Shown: positions 27,222 through 35,706 of the stretch, piece by piece
Layout: each line of letters opens with the position of its first letter
How positions within the stretch are numbered: the first letter of the stretch is position 1
Origin: Rhodovulum sp.
GTDB taxonomy: Bacteria; Pseudomonadota; Alphaproteobacteria; Rhodobacterales; Rhodobacteraceae
Direction of reading: 5' to 3'
Assembly: GCA_020637615.1 (NCBI GenBank)
Contig: JACKKC010000026.1
Location: forward strand, 1 to 44,888
Length of the DNA stretch: 44,888 nucleotides
The notes under the pieces: generated by a model
Seen by the model: the letters and a program-made list of their open reading frames with translations, nothing else
Databases searched by the model: none
What the model was told of the DNA's origin: nothing
Made by a program: the position numbers and the translations under genes

Positions 27222-27536
27222 TCAGGCGGCCTTGGCGGCCTTGGAGCCGCTCTGGATGATGCCGAGCACGTCGCTCTCCTTCATGATGAGGAGATCCTCG
27301 CCCTCGATCTTGACCTCGGTGCCGGACCACTTGCCGAAGAGGATGCGGTCGCCGGCCTTGACCGACATCGGGATCAGCTCGCCCGAATCCTTGCGCGCGC
27401 CTTCGCCGACGGCGATCACCTCGCCCTCGGAGGGCTTTTCCTTGGCAGTGTCGGGAATGATCAGGCCGCCCTTGGTCTTCTCTTCGCCCTCGATGCGGCG
27501 GACAACCACACGGTCGTGCAGAGGCGTGAAGTGCAT
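27222..27536 (-). CDS. groS: Co-chaperonin GroES
   Basis: The 104-residue lid of the GroEL chamber begins with FTPLHDRVVVRRIEGEEKTK, then the mobile loop TKGGLIIPDTAKEKPSEGEV, and ends with the family's IMKESDVLGII. A tail of about ten residues (SGSKAAKAA) extends beyond the usual end. It lies 46 bp before groL on the same strand and downstream of CIRCE. Confidence 0.97.
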   Translation of the reverse strand: MHFTPLHDRVVVRRIEGEEKTKGGLIIPDTAKEKPSEGEVIAVGEGARKDSGELIPMSVKAGDRILFGKWSGTEVKIEGEDLLIMKESDVLGIIQSGSKAAKAA

Positions 27537-27591
27537 TTCGGTTCGCTCCTTGATTCGCGTTCCAGCCTGTGAAGGTGGCTTCCGGTCGGGA

Positions 27592-27618
27592 TTAGCACTC
27601 GCCACCAGTGAGTGCTAA
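27592..27618. promoter_or_regulatory. CIRCE element (HrcA operator)
   Basis: TTAGCACTC-N9-GAGTGCTAA is an exact match to the CIRCE inverted repeat, 56 bp before the groS start. HrcA binds it and represses groSL until heat shock occupies GroEL. No hrcA gene is in the window. Confidence 0.96.
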
Positions 27619-27628
27619 CATGCGGGCT

Positions 27629-27657
27629 GAGGTATTGAGCGCGCTGCTGCCTGTCAA
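27629..27657 (-). promoter_or_regulatory. Likely sigma-70 promoter of groSL
   Basis: Minus-strand TTGACA (27652-27657) and TACCTC (27629-27634) are 17 bp apart, placing the start of transcription at the edge of CIRCE, where HrcA would block it. The -35 is perfect, the -10 poor. Confidence 0.6.
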
Positions 27658-27749
27658 GAGGGCGGGGGCCGGGAAATCTGCCGCGGCACGTCTTTGCGCC
27701 GGGCGCGATATCGGCTAGGAGCGCGGTCCGCAACCCGGGGCGCGCCGCC

Positions 27750-28628
27750 ATGACCGAGATCATCCACACGCTCGACTCCATCGATCGAGGCTACAGCCTG
27801 CTCTATTGCGACCTCTGGGGCTGCCTGCACGACGGGCACCGCGCCTTTCCCGAGGCGGTGGCGGCCCTCGAGCGCTTCCGCGCGCGCGGCGGCAGGGTGG
27901 TGCTTCTGACCAATTCGCCGCGGCCGGGCCGCGACGTGGCGGTCCAGCTCGAAGGGCTGGGGGCGCCGCGGTCCTGCTACGACCTGATCGTGTCCTCGGG
28001 CGACGCGGCCCAGGCGGCGATGGCCGCCGGGCAGTTCGGGCGCAGGGTCTATCACATCGGGCCGGAGCGCGATCTCGGCTTCTTCCGCGACGACGCGGGC
28101 CGGCCCTACGACATCGAGCGCGTGCCGCTCGGGGAGGCCGAGGGCATCGTCTGCACCGGGCTCTTCGACGACCGGGCGGAGACGCCGGCCGATTATCGCG
28201 CGACGATCCTGGAGGGGAAGACCCGGGGGCTGAGACTGCTCTGCGCCAATCCCGACATCGTTGTGGACGTGGGCGATCTCCGCATCTTCTGCGCCGGCGC
28301 GATCGCGGCCGCCTACAGCGAGGCGGGCGGCCAGAGCTACTATTTCGGCAAGCCGCATCCGCCGATCTACGCTCTGGCGCGCGTGCGGATGGCGGAGATG
28401 CTGGGCTTCGAGACACCGGCGGACGAGATCCTCTGCCTGGGTGACGGCATTACCACGGACATTCTCGGCGCCATGGGCGAGGGGCTCGACGCGCTCTTCG
28501 TTACCGGCGGGCTCGCCGCGGAAGAGACCGGCACGAGCCGCGCCGCCGGGCCGGATCCGGCGCTTCTGCAGGACTTTCTGGCAGCGGCGCGGCTCGCACC
28601 GAAGCTGGCGATTGCCTATCTGCGCTAG
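27750..28628 (+). CDS. TIGR01459 family HAD-type hydrolase (copy 1)
   Basis: The 292-residue HAD-superfamily protein starts YSLLYCDLWGCLHDGHRAFP (nucleophile Asp motif), then VVLLTNSPRPGRDVAVQLEG (motif II), YYFGKPHPPIYALARVRMAE (motif III Lys) and EILCLGDGITTDILGAMGEG (motif IV Asp pair). It is probably a phosphatase; substrate unknown. It is divergent from groS. Mobile-element DNA begins right after its stop. Its last 20 residues are identical to the partial gene at 44825-44888, so the genome has at least two copies in opposite orientation. Confidence 0.92.
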   Translation: MTEIIHTLDSIDRGYSLLYCDLWGCLHDGHRAFPEAVAALERFRARGGRVVLLTNSPRPGRDVAVQLEGLGAPRSCYDLIVSSGDAAQAAMAAGQFGRRVYHIGPERDLGFFRDDAGRPYDIERVPLGEAEGIVCTGLFDDRAETPADYRATILEGKTRGLRLLCANPDIVVDVGDLRIFCAGAIAAAYSEAGGQSYYFGKPHPPIYALARVRMAEMLGFETPADEILCLGDGITTDILGAMGEGLDALFVTGGLAAEETGTSRAAGPDPALLQDFLAAARLAPKLAIAYLR

Positions 28629-28643
28629 CTGTTCGGCCCTGGC

Positions 28644-28751
28644 CATCTGGTGAGTCGACTCCACGACGCATCGATCGGGCTCTCGAGTCCAGACTTTACA
28701 GATGTATTCGTAAGGCATGGGCCCCCTGAGGGTCTCGAACCTGCGAGCGAT
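28644..28751 (-). pseudogene. C-terminal scrap of an IS481-type transposase
   Basis: The minus strand encodes ARRFETLRGPMPYEYICKVW and then TREPDRCVVESTHQM. This closely resembles the end of IS481-family transposases as I remember them (RLKTLRGLTPYEYICKxWT, EPxRFxxDPxHQMPGLNT). Everything upstream of it is missing and the final PGLNT is altered. The scrap sits between the HAD stop and the IS5-family element. Confidence 0.6.
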
Positions 28752-28788
28752 GGCGGATGTGAGCACGTCATGGCATGTGAGGATGCTA

Positions 28789-29640
28789 GGCTCCGTACCC
28801 AATAGGATTCCCTTTGGCTGTCATCCGTGATTCCGTCGTTTCTCCGGAGAGGAGGCACGGATGGCCAAGAGCTACTACTGGATGAGCGATGCGGAGTGGG
28901 CGCGGATCGAGCCGCTTCTGCCGCGAGGCCGGAAGGGGGCGCATCGCGTCGACGACCGGCGGGTGATCTCGGGGGACGTGGACATGCTGCGGTCTGGGGC
29001 ACGCTGGCGCGATTGCCCCGAGGTCTATGGCCCCTGCACGACCGTCTACAACCGCTTCAACCGGTGGTCGCGGCAAGGCATCTGGCACGGCCTCTTCGAG
29101 GCGCTGACCGGCCATTCCGGCGTGCACGGAGGCCACGGGATGGTGTCGATCGACGCCACCTACATCAAGGCGCATCGGTCGGCGGCAGGCGCAAAAGGGG
29201 GGCCTTCGCGCAGGGCATAGGCCGCTCGCGCGGCGGCTGGACCTCGAAGCTGCACGGCGTGGCCGACGCCTCGGGCCGGCCGAGGGTGCTCCTGCTTTCC
29301 GCCGGCAATACCAACGACATCACCATGGCGCGCGCCCTCGTGGAGGCGGCCGGCCGGGCGCGGAGGCTTGTCGCCGACCGAGGATACGACGCCAACCACC
29401 TGCGGCAGTTCCTCGCCGAGCGCGGCACGGAGGCGGTCATCCCCTCCACCATCGCCCGGCGCGCCCAGATCCCCTATGACGCGCAAGCCTACAAGGCCCG
29501 CAACCTCGTCGAGCGCATGTGGTGCCGCCTCAAGGACTGGCGTCGCATCGCGACCCGATACGACAAGCTCGCCAGAAACTTCCTGGCAGCCGCACTCCTC
29601 GCGGCGGCATTCACCTATTGGCTCAATTGAGTCCGGACCC
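28789..29640 (+). mobile_element. IS5-family (IS427-like) insertion sequence
   Basis: The element is 852 bp. The outermost sequences GGCTCCGTACCCAATAG and GGGTCCGGACTCAATTG (reverse of the right end) match at 13 of 17 positions as terminal inverted repeats. TA on both sides (28787-28788 and 29641-29642) is the two-base target duplication usual for this group, inserted in a CTAG-like site. It carries one transposase in two overlapping frames. Both ends and the transposase look intact, so it may still move. Confidence 0.88.
28861..29630 (+). CDS. IS5-family transposase, two frames joined by frameshift
   Basis: The first frame (28861-29220) has the N-terminal IS5 segment MSDAEWARIEPLLPRGRKGA and the first catalytic Asp in SIDATYIKAHRSAAG. 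The second frame, one base back, supplies RSRGGWTSKLHGVADASGRP, the second Asp in LVADRGYDANHLRQFLAE and the Glu in NLVERMWCRLKDWRRIATRY. The frames overlap at AAAAGGGGGG (29193-29202), a slippery run that gives the -1 shift needed, as in other IS427-group elements. The start follows GGAGAGGAGG. The shift is probably programmed, not damage. Confidence 0.88.
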
Positions 29641-29755
29641 TAGCCGGCTTAGCTCGCCACACTGGACCTACCGGCCAGCGTGTAGTCGCCCGCAATTGTT
29701 CCTGCATTTGCCGCATGCGGCGGTTATGCATGCCGCACCCCCCCGAAATCAGGCT

Positions 29756-29784
29756 TTGAACCCGTCCCGGCGATCCGGCATAAC
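29756..29784 (+). promoter_or_regulatory. Likely promoter of serS
   Basis: TTGAAC (29756-29761) and CATAAC (29779-29784), 17 bp apart, lie 30 bp before the serS ATG. A perfect palindrome GCCGCATGCGGC is at 29710-29721. No T-box or other leader RNA is evident. Confidence 0.5.
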
Positions 29785-29814
29785 GCGCCCCGAACACGGC
29801 CGAGGGACGCCCCG

Positions 29815-31107
29815 ATGCACGACATCCGCCTGATCCGCGAGACCCCGCATGCCTTCGACGCGGCTCTCGCCCGACTTGGCCTCGCGCCGGTCACGGACGA
29901 GATCCTCGCGCTCGACGAGCGGCGCCGCGAGCGGATTTCCGCGGCGGAGCAGGCGCTTGCCGACCGCAATGCCGCCAGCCGCGAGGTGGGTGCCGCGAAA
30001 GCGCGCGGCGAGGAGGCCGAATTCGAGCGGCTCCGCGCCCTGGTCGCCGACAAGAAGGACGAGATCGCGCGGCTCGAGACGGAGGCCGCCCATGCCGATG
30101 CCGCCCTGCGCGACCTGCTCATGGGCCTGCCGAACCTGCCCTACGACGATGTCCCCGACGGCCCCGACGAGACCGCCAATGTCGAGATCCACAGCTGGGG
30201 CGTGCCGCGGGACTTCACCTTCAAGCCGCTGGAGCATTTCGAGATTCCGGCGGCGATGCCCGGACTCGACTTCGAGGCCGCGGGCCGGCTCTCCGGCAGC
30301 CGCTTCGTGGTGATGCGCGGCGCGGTCGCCCGGCTCCACCGGGCGCTCGCCCAGTTCATGCTCGACACCCATATCGAGCGGCACGGGCTCACCGAGCACT
30401 GGACCCCGGTTCTCGTCCGCGACGAGGCGATGTACGGCACCAACCAGCTGCCGAAATTCGCCGAGGACAGCTACCGCACCGAAAACGGCTGGTGGCTGAT
30501 CCCCACCTCGGAGGTCACGCTGACCAACCTAGTGGCGGGGCAGATTCTCGACGACGACCGCCTGCCGATGCGCATGACAGCGCACAGCCAGTGCTTCCGC
30601 TCCGAGGCGGGCAGCGCCGGCAAGGACACCGCCGGCATGCTGCGACAGCACCAGTTCGAGAAGGTCGAGATGGTCTCGATCACCCGGCCCGAGGACAGCC
30701 GCGCCGAGCTCGACCGCATGACCGGCTGCGCCCAGAACATCCTGGAGGCGCTGGGGCTTCCCTATCGCACCGTGGTGCTCGCGACCGGAGACATGGGCTT
30801 CGGCGCGCGGCGCACCCACGACATCGAGGTCTGGCTGCCCGGCCAGGACAAGTATCGCGAGATCTCCTCCTGCTCGGTCTGCGGCGACTTCCAGGCACGG
30901 CGGATGAACGCCCGCTTCCGCCGCGGCGAGGGCGCGAAGCCGGAATTCGTGCACACCCTGAACGGCTCCGGCCTCGCCATCGGGCGCTGCCTGATCGCAG
31001 TCCTCGAGAACGGCCAGCAGGGGGACGGATCGGTGACGATCCCTGAGGTGCTCGCGCCCTATCTGCGCGGCGCCACGACAATCGGACCCGACGGCGGGCT
31101 CGCCTGA
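29815..31107 (+). CDS. serS: Serine--tRNA ligase
   Basis: The 430-residue class II synthetase charges tRNA-Ser. The N-terminal coiled-coil arm (about residues 28-105, LALDERRRERISAAEQALAD) contacts the tRNA. Class II motif 2 is FRSEAGSAGKDTAGMLRQHQ near residue 261, and motif 3 is NGSGLAIGRCLIAVLENGQQ near 382. Full length with no lesions. It converges with the rhodanese gene, only 9 bp between stops. Confidence 0.97.
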   Translation: MHDIRLIRETPHAFDAALARLGLAPVTDEILALDERRRERISAAEQALADRNAASREVGAAKARGEEAEFERLRALVADKKDEIARLETEAAHADAALRDLLMGLPNLPYDDVPDGPDETANVEIHSWGVPRDFTFKPLEHFEIPAAMPGLDFEAAGRLSGSRFVVMRGAVARLHRALAQFMLDTHIERHGLTEHWTPVLVRDEAMYGTNQLPKFAEDSYRTENGWWLIPTSEVTLTNLVAGQILDDDRLPMRMTAHSQCFRSEAGSAGKDTAGMLRQHQFEKVEMVSITRPEDSRAELDRMTGCAQNILEALGLPYRTVVLATGDMGFGARRTHDIEVWLPGQDKYREISSCSVCGDFQARRMNARFRRGEGAKPEFVHTLNGSGLAIGRCLIAVLENGQQGDGSVTIPEVLAPYLRGATTIGPDGGLA

Positions 31108-31116
31108 CGCGCGCCG

Positions 31117-31698
31117 TCACTCCGCCCGCGGCCAGGCCTGCTCCGGGGTGAGAGTGTAGGTCCAGGGAAGCCCCGCGTTGCGCCAGCCGTCGAGCGTTCG
31201 CTTGCCCGAGGCGTCCCGGTCCCCCTCGAAGCCTTCGACGAGGTTCCAGACATTCGTGTAGCCGGCAGCCGCCAGCGCATCGGCAGCTTCGGCCGACCGG
31301 TTGCCCGAGCGGCAGATCAGGAAGACCGGGTCGTCCCTTCCCCTGCGCTCGCGGGCCATCAGCGCATCCACCTGCGTGACGAAGCCGGGATTCGGCGCCA
31401 TGCGGTATTCCCCGCTCCCGGCGTCGAATTCCAGCGTGGCGGTCTGGAAGGGCACGATGGCATCGATGGGCTCCGGATGCCCGACGAAGGCGATCTCTAT
31501 CGGATCGCGCGCATCGACGAAGACGATGCCCGGGTCGGCCGCGAGCGCGGCGGCTGCGTCTTCCGCCGTCAGATAGAGCCCGAGGCGCGTGTGCTTCCGG
31601 TCCGGAAGCAGCCCGGGATCGACGCTCGACAGGATTTCGGCCGAGGCGGGAAGCCCGAGAAGCAGGCACCCCGCCACGGCGACGGCTAGTGACTTCAT
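31117..31698 (-). CDS. Exported rhodanese-like protein
   Basis: The 193-residue protein has a signal peptide (MKSLAVAVAGCLLLGLPASA) and one rhodanese domain, with the active-site loop LICRSGNRSAEAADALAAAG near residues 134-153 and TNVWNLVEGFEGDRDASGKR after it. The catalytic Cys is present, so sulfur transfer in the periplasm is plausible. The start at 31698 has GGGAGG upstream. The acceptor is unknown. Confidence 0.87.
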   Translation of the reverse strand: MKSLAVAVAGCLLLGLPASAEILSSVDPGLLPDRKHTRLGLYLTAEDAAAALAADPGIVFVDARDPIEIAFVGHPEPIDAIVPFQTATLEFDAGSGEYRMAPNPGFVTQVDALMARERRGRDDPVFLICRSGNRSAEAADALAAAGYTNVWNLVEGFEGDRDASGKRTLDGWRNAGLPWTYTLTPEQAWPRAE

Positions 31699-31789
31699 GC
31701 CGGCCTCCCGCCTCCGGGCGGCCATAGTGCCAGTGCCGATCCGTCCTGTCCAATTCCCGCGCGGGACGTCGCCCCGGCCAGGCGCGCGA

Positions 31790-32059
31790 TCAGCGCCGCT
31801 TCCCTGCCGTGAGCCGGCAGGTCGCGACCAGGATCGCCAGGTTCAGCAGCGGGGAAAGCGCCGCGAGCCAGGGCAGCAAAGGCTGCGCGACGCCGTACAG
31901 CAGGCGAATCCAGGGAAGACCGAGCGGCACGAGGAAGACGGCGGCGAGCGGATCCCGCTCGCTGCCGAAAAGGCCGAAGGTGCCGACCAGGAACAGGCCC
32001 AGCGCAGCGAGGTAGAGGAGACCGAACCCCGCCGTCACGATCCGGCAGAATCGTGTCAT
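31790..32059 (-). CDS. Small membrane protein of unknown function
   Basis: I do not recognise this 89-residue protein. It has two or three hydrophobic segments (AGFGLLYLAALGLFLVGTFG, PLAAVFLVPLGLPWIRLLYG and LPWLAALSPLLNLAILVATC) and a basic C-terminus (TAGKRR). The start MTRFCRIVTAG at 32059 is chosen because the frame upstream is Arg/Pro-rich and not protein-like. Coding is supported by the membrane pattern only. Confidence 0.6.
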   Translation of the reverse strand: MTRFCRIVTAGFGLLYLAALGLFLVGTFGLFGSERDPLAAVFLVPLGLPWIRLLYGVAQPLLPWLAALSPLLNLAILVATCRLTAGKRR

Positions 32060-32141
32060 GGTCCGGGCCCATGGGACATTAGGCCCCCTTTTCCTGCCAG
32101 CCCAAGCGGATCGCCGGGACCGGACGGGCCCCGGCATTCCG

Positions 32142-32456
32142 TCAGAGCGCGCCTTCGTCGGTCGCGGAGGAAATCTCGGCGACGACACCGTCGTTGGAGA
32201 CCAGGCAGCGCCACGGAGCGCGGTCGGGGCCGACGCCGATCATCACCAGCGAATTGGCCTCCGAGAACTCGTTGCTCAGCACCGTGACCTCGCCGTTGTT
32301 GGTCTGGTTCGAGACCCCCGCCAGGCAGGCCTGTTCCTGAAGGCTGGGCGCCGCCGCGGCGCTCCCGCCATCGGAAGCGGTGTCCATGGTGCAGGCGGCG
32401 AGGCCGGCCGCGCAGATCGCGAGGCCCGCCAATGTCTTGATTGCTGTCATCTCCAT
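32142..32456 (-). CDS. Small lipoprotein of unknown function
   Basis: The 104-residue protein has a lipoprotein signal (TLAGLAICAAGLAAC, lipobox LAAC, Cys 22). The mature domain contains QACLAGVSNQTNNGEVTVLS and GVGPDRAPWRCLVSNDGVVA, giving two Cys that could form a disulfide. Similar sequences occur in other alphaproteobacterial exported proteins, as far as I recall, without known function. It follows two PliG-like genes on the same strand and may share their envelope role. ATG 32450 is an alternative start. Confidence 0.72.
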   Translation of the reverse strand: MEMTAIKTLAGLAICAAGLAACTMDTASDGGSAAAAPSLQEQACLAGVSNQTNNGEVTVLSNEFSEANSLVMIGVGPDRAPWRCLVSNDGVVAEISSATDEGAL

Positions 32457-32561
32457 CCCTTCGGATTGTCATGCATCCATGGCGCAATGGCGCCGGCACT
32501 CGCTCAAGCATGCATCGGCCGGACCACGACGTCGCAGGAGCCTGCATCGGTCGGGCGGGCC

Positions 32562-33638
32562 TCATTCGATCGTGACCTCGATCCGGTAAACCGCGCTGCC
32601 GGGCCCGGTATGGTAGACGGTGACGGTATGATCGCCGCTCGCCGCGAGCTGTCCGCGGTAGCGGTCGCCATCCGGCCCGCCCCGACCGATTCAGAGAGCA
32701 TTCCGCCATCGGGCGAGAAGACGTTGAAGCGCGTATCAGGGTCACCCGGCGCGAGGCGCAATGTCAGGATCTGCCCTGCCCGGGCGCCGCTGAGCTGGTA
32801 GTTGACCGCATCGCCGCCGTTCAGCCGTCCCGCGAGCACGGTGCCCGTCGCGCCGGTGGGAAATCGCACCCGTTCCGCGCGTGAAGGGCTCGGCCGGCCC
32901 CGCCCCGGCTGCGGGCGGGCCGCCTTCGGCGAGATAGGTGCCCGCCACCCAGCCACGCCTCGGCGCCCCCCCGAGCGTCTCGACCTCGCACCAGCGCTGG
33001 CCTTCCGCCATGCGGCAGCCGAGGTTGCGCAGGGCCGTCCCTTCGGGCAGGCGGCCGAGCACCGCATGGCCGGTCGATGGGCCGGCGCGCAGGTTCAGCG
33101 TATCGCCCGGCGTCAGGCCAGCCACCGCCCAGTAATCCGGCCCGCCCTGCAGCCCGTCCGCGAAATCCCCCTGCACGATCGGCCCGGTCGCACCGGTCAC
33201 GGCGATCTCCAGGCTATAGTCGGACCGCTCGCCGCGCCGCGCGGCCGAGCGCATCATGAAGACATTGACCGTGTAGTCACCCGAGGCCGGCAGCGCGCCC
33301 GAGAAGCGGTTGATGTCCGGCACCATCGGCCCGGTGAGCTGGCCTGTGGCGAGCGCGGCGTCGCCGGGCCCGCTGCCCGGCGCATAGACGTTGAAATAGG
33401 TCGCCAGGTTGGAAGCGTCGAGCGCGACGGACATCGTCTGCCCGGCCTCGGCACCCACCTTGTAGGAGACGGATTCGTATCCGGTGATCGCCCCGGTGAT
33501 CGTCGCCCCACTCTGGCCCGGGCCGAAGCGGACCTGTTCGGTGCGGATCTCCTGGGCCACCACGGCCTGGACCGGCAGGAGGGCACCGAGAGCGAGGACG
33601 AGCGCCATGGCGCGTCCCGACAGGATCCGCCGCTCCAT
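32562..33638 (-). pseudogene. PliG-like / SH3 / PliG-like exported protein, frameshifted twice
   Basis: A signal peptide (ALVLALGALLPVQAVVAQE) precedes a domain like g-type lysozyme inhibitors: EQVRFGPGQSGATITGAITG, YFNVYAPGS, then LPASGDYTVNVFMMRSAARR. A bacterial SH3 domain follows (LNLRAGPSTGHAVLGRLPEG, GWVAGTYLAEGG). After about 32885 the frame shifts and a second copy of the first domain appears (ERVRFPTGATGTVLAGRLNG, TRFNVFSPDGGMLSES). At about 32680 the frame returns and gives DGDRYRGQLAASGDHTVTVY and RIEVTIE to the TGA at 32562. The two shifts cancel. As sequenced, the product stops at 32742. The start at 33638 has GAGGGA upstream; ATG 33653 is possible. Confidence 0.75.
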
Positions 33639-33657
33639 GCCCGGATCCCTCATCGGC

Positions 33658-34068
33658 TCACATGATCGTCATGGAAAGCGTGAAGGGCACGGTCTGGCCG
33701 CTGTCCTTGTCGTTGCCCATCAGATAGACACGGATCGTGTAGTCGCCTGTGTCGGGAAGCTCGACGCTGGCATCCATTCCATCGTTCGAGCCGACGAAGA
33801 TCGCCGCGCCGTCGCTGCCCGGCGGCAGGATGTTGAAATAGGCGGTGCCGTCGGTGATCAGCGAGACGGCCATGGTCTGACCGGCGGCGGCGCCGAGGAC
33901 ATAGTCACGATAGGCGTCGCCGGTCACCTCGGCCTCGACGGCGGCATTGTCGTTGCCGGCGGCGAAGCGCACGCGCTCGCTCGACTGCGCCAGGACCATG
34001 CCCGAAGCCAGCACGAGGGCGAGCGCCGTGACGGCACCGAGCCTGAAAGTCCTGCAAACCGAAGCCAT
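33658..34068 (-). CDS. PliG-like (inhibitor of g-type lysozyme-like) exported protein
   Basis: The 136-residue protein has a signal peptide (LGAVTALALVLASGMVLAQ) and one domain with SERVRFAAGNDNAAVEAEVT, YFNILPPGSDGAAIFVGSND and TGDYTIRVYLMGNDKDSGQT. This order matches proteins annotated as inhibitors of g-type lysozyme, which bind animal goose-type lysozymes in the periplasm. The same domain occurs twice in the next gene, 20 bp downstream. Whether it inhibits lysozyme here is inference. No metal or catalytic residues are evident. Confidence 0.78.
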   Translation of the reverse strand: MASVCRTFRLGAVTALALVLASGMVLAQSSERVRFAAGNDNAAVEAEVTGDAYRDYVLGAAAGQTMAVSLITDGTAYFNILPPGSDGAAIFVGSNDGMDASVELPDTGDYTIRVYLMGNDKDSGQTVPFTLSMTIM

Positions 34069-34152
34069 CCGCCTTCTCCCCCTATCGACCCTCGTTCCTC
34101 ATGCATCCGGACATGACGAAGCCCCGCGGACTTCGCCAGCGCTGCAGCGCCC

Positions 34153-35694
34153 TCAGTCCACCGTCGCGCTGGGTTCGTCCTTGGCCATGTGCATCCGCCG
34201 CTTGAGCGCCTTTCCGAAGAGGATCGGCAGCACGAAGCCGATGATGGCGATGCCCCAGAGCGTCAGCGAGAGCGGCGAGGCGAAGAGCGCGGTCCAGTCG
34301 CCATCGGAGATGGTCATAGCTCGGCGCAGATTCGCCTCCATCAGATTGCCGAGCAGCACGCCGAGGATGACCGGAACCATCGGCACGTCGAGCTTCCTCA
34401 GCACCCAGCCGAGCACCCCGAAGATCACCATCACGATCAGATCGAAGGTGGATCCGGAAATGCCGTAGATGCCGACGAAGCTGACCATGGCGACGATGGG
34501 CATCAGATATTTCGGCGGAATGAGAAGCACCCGCACGAAGAGCCCGACCATGGGGATGTTCATGGCAAGCAGCATGAAGTTGGCGATGAAGAGCGCCGCG
34601 ATCAGGCCCCAGACCACGTCCGGGTTCTGCTGGAAGAGGAGCGGCCCAGGCGTGATGTTGAGCGCGAGCAGCATGGCGAGCAGCACCGCCGTGGTGCCCG
34701 AGCCCGGCACGCCGAGCGCCAGCATCGGCACCAACGCCCCGCCGGCCGCGGCATTGTTGCCCGCCTCGGGGGCGGCGACGCCGCGCGGGTCGCCCTTGCC
34801 GAAGGTGCCTTCCTTGTCGACCAGCGCCTTCTCCGCCGAATAGGCCATGAAGGAGCCGAGCGAAGCACCCGCGCCCGGCAGCACGCCGGCGACGAAGCCG
34901 AGCAGGGTCGAGCGGATCATCGACGGGGTGCAGCTCTTGAGCATGGCGAAGGAGGGCGTGATCCGCCCCACGCCGACCTTTGCGTCCTTCCCCTCGCCGG
35001 AGCCGTCGCCGCGATGCTCGAGGAAGATGAAGACCTCCGAGAGCGCGAAGAGCCCGACGATCGCCACCAGGAAATCGATGCCGTCGTAGAGATGCACCTC
35101 GCCGAAGGCGAAGCGCGGCACGCCGGTCTGCCCGTCGACGCCGATCATCGCGATGCCGAGGCCGAGCGCGGCGGCGAAGGCGGCCTTGGCCTGGTTGGTC
35201 GAGGAGATGCCGCCGAGGGTGGCGAAGGCGAGCGCGAAGAGCGCGAAATACTCCGCCGGCCCGAAGAGCAGCGCCACCTTCACCAGGAGCGGCGCGAGGA
35301 AGACGAGGCCGACCGTCGCGAAGAAGGCGCCCACAAAGGAGGCAACGCCCGAGAGCGCCAGCGCCTCGCCGGCCCGCCCCTGCTGCGCCATGGGATAGCC
35401 ATCGAGCGTGGTCATCAGCGCGGGCTCGTCCCCGGGGATGTTGAGCAGGATCGAGGAGATCCGGCCGCCGTACATCGCGCCGTAGTAGACCGAGGTCAGC
35501 AGGATCAGCGCCGGGGTCGGCGCGAGGCCGAGCGAGAAGGCGAGCGGGATCAGGATCGCGACCCCGTTCGAGGGGCCGAGGCCCGGGAGCGCGCCGATGA
35601 TCGTGCCGAGGAAGCAGCCGACCAGCGCGAGGAAGAGGTTCTGGAAGGTGAGCGCGACGGCAAAGCCGTCCGCGAGCGAAGCGAGCGCGTCCAT
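34153..35694 (-). CDS. tctA: Tripartite tricarboxylate transporter permease TctA
   Basis: The 513-residue large membrane subunit has about twelve hydrophobic segments. Family motifs include GALPGLGPSNGVAILIPLAF near residue 38, YYGAMYGGRISSILLNIPGD near 72 and GVLPGAGASLGSFMAYSAEK near 270. It moves a carboxylate, such as citrate or another di/tricarboxylate, using an ion gradient. It follows tctB by 12 bp. Substrate cannot be told from sequence. Confidence 0.95.
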   Translation of the reverse strand: MDALASLADGFAVALTFQNLFLALVGCFLGTIIGALPGLGPSNGVAILIPLAFSLGLAPTPALILLTSVYYGAMYGGRISSILLNIPGDEPALMTTLDGYPMAQQGRAGEALALSGVASFVGAFFATVGLVFLAPLLVKVALLFGPAEYFALFALAFATLGGISSTNQAKAAFAAALGLGIAMIGVDGQTGVPRFAFGEVHLYDGIDFLVAIVGLFALSEVFIFLEHRGDGSGEGKDAKVGVGRITPSFAMLKSCTPSMIRSTLLGFVAGVLPGAGASLGSFMAYSAEKALVDKEGTFGKGDPRGVAAPEAGNNAAAGGALVPMLALGVPGSGTTAVLLAMLLALNITPGPLLFQQNPDVVWGLIAALFIANFMLLAMNIPMVGLFVRVLLIPPKYLMPIVAMVSFVGIYGISGSTFDLIVMVIFGVLGWVLRKLDVPMVPVILGVLLGNLMEANLRRAMTISDGDWTALFASPLSLTLWGIAIIGFVLPILFGKALKRRMHMAKDEPSATVD

Positions 35695-35706
35695 GTCCGA
35701 AGCTCC

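Noticed and set aside
28710..28745. T-arm-like GGTTCGA on the minus strand, possible tRNA
   Set aside because: The flanking bases do not pair as a T-stem and no acceptor or anticodon arms are found; the sequence lies in the transposase scrap.
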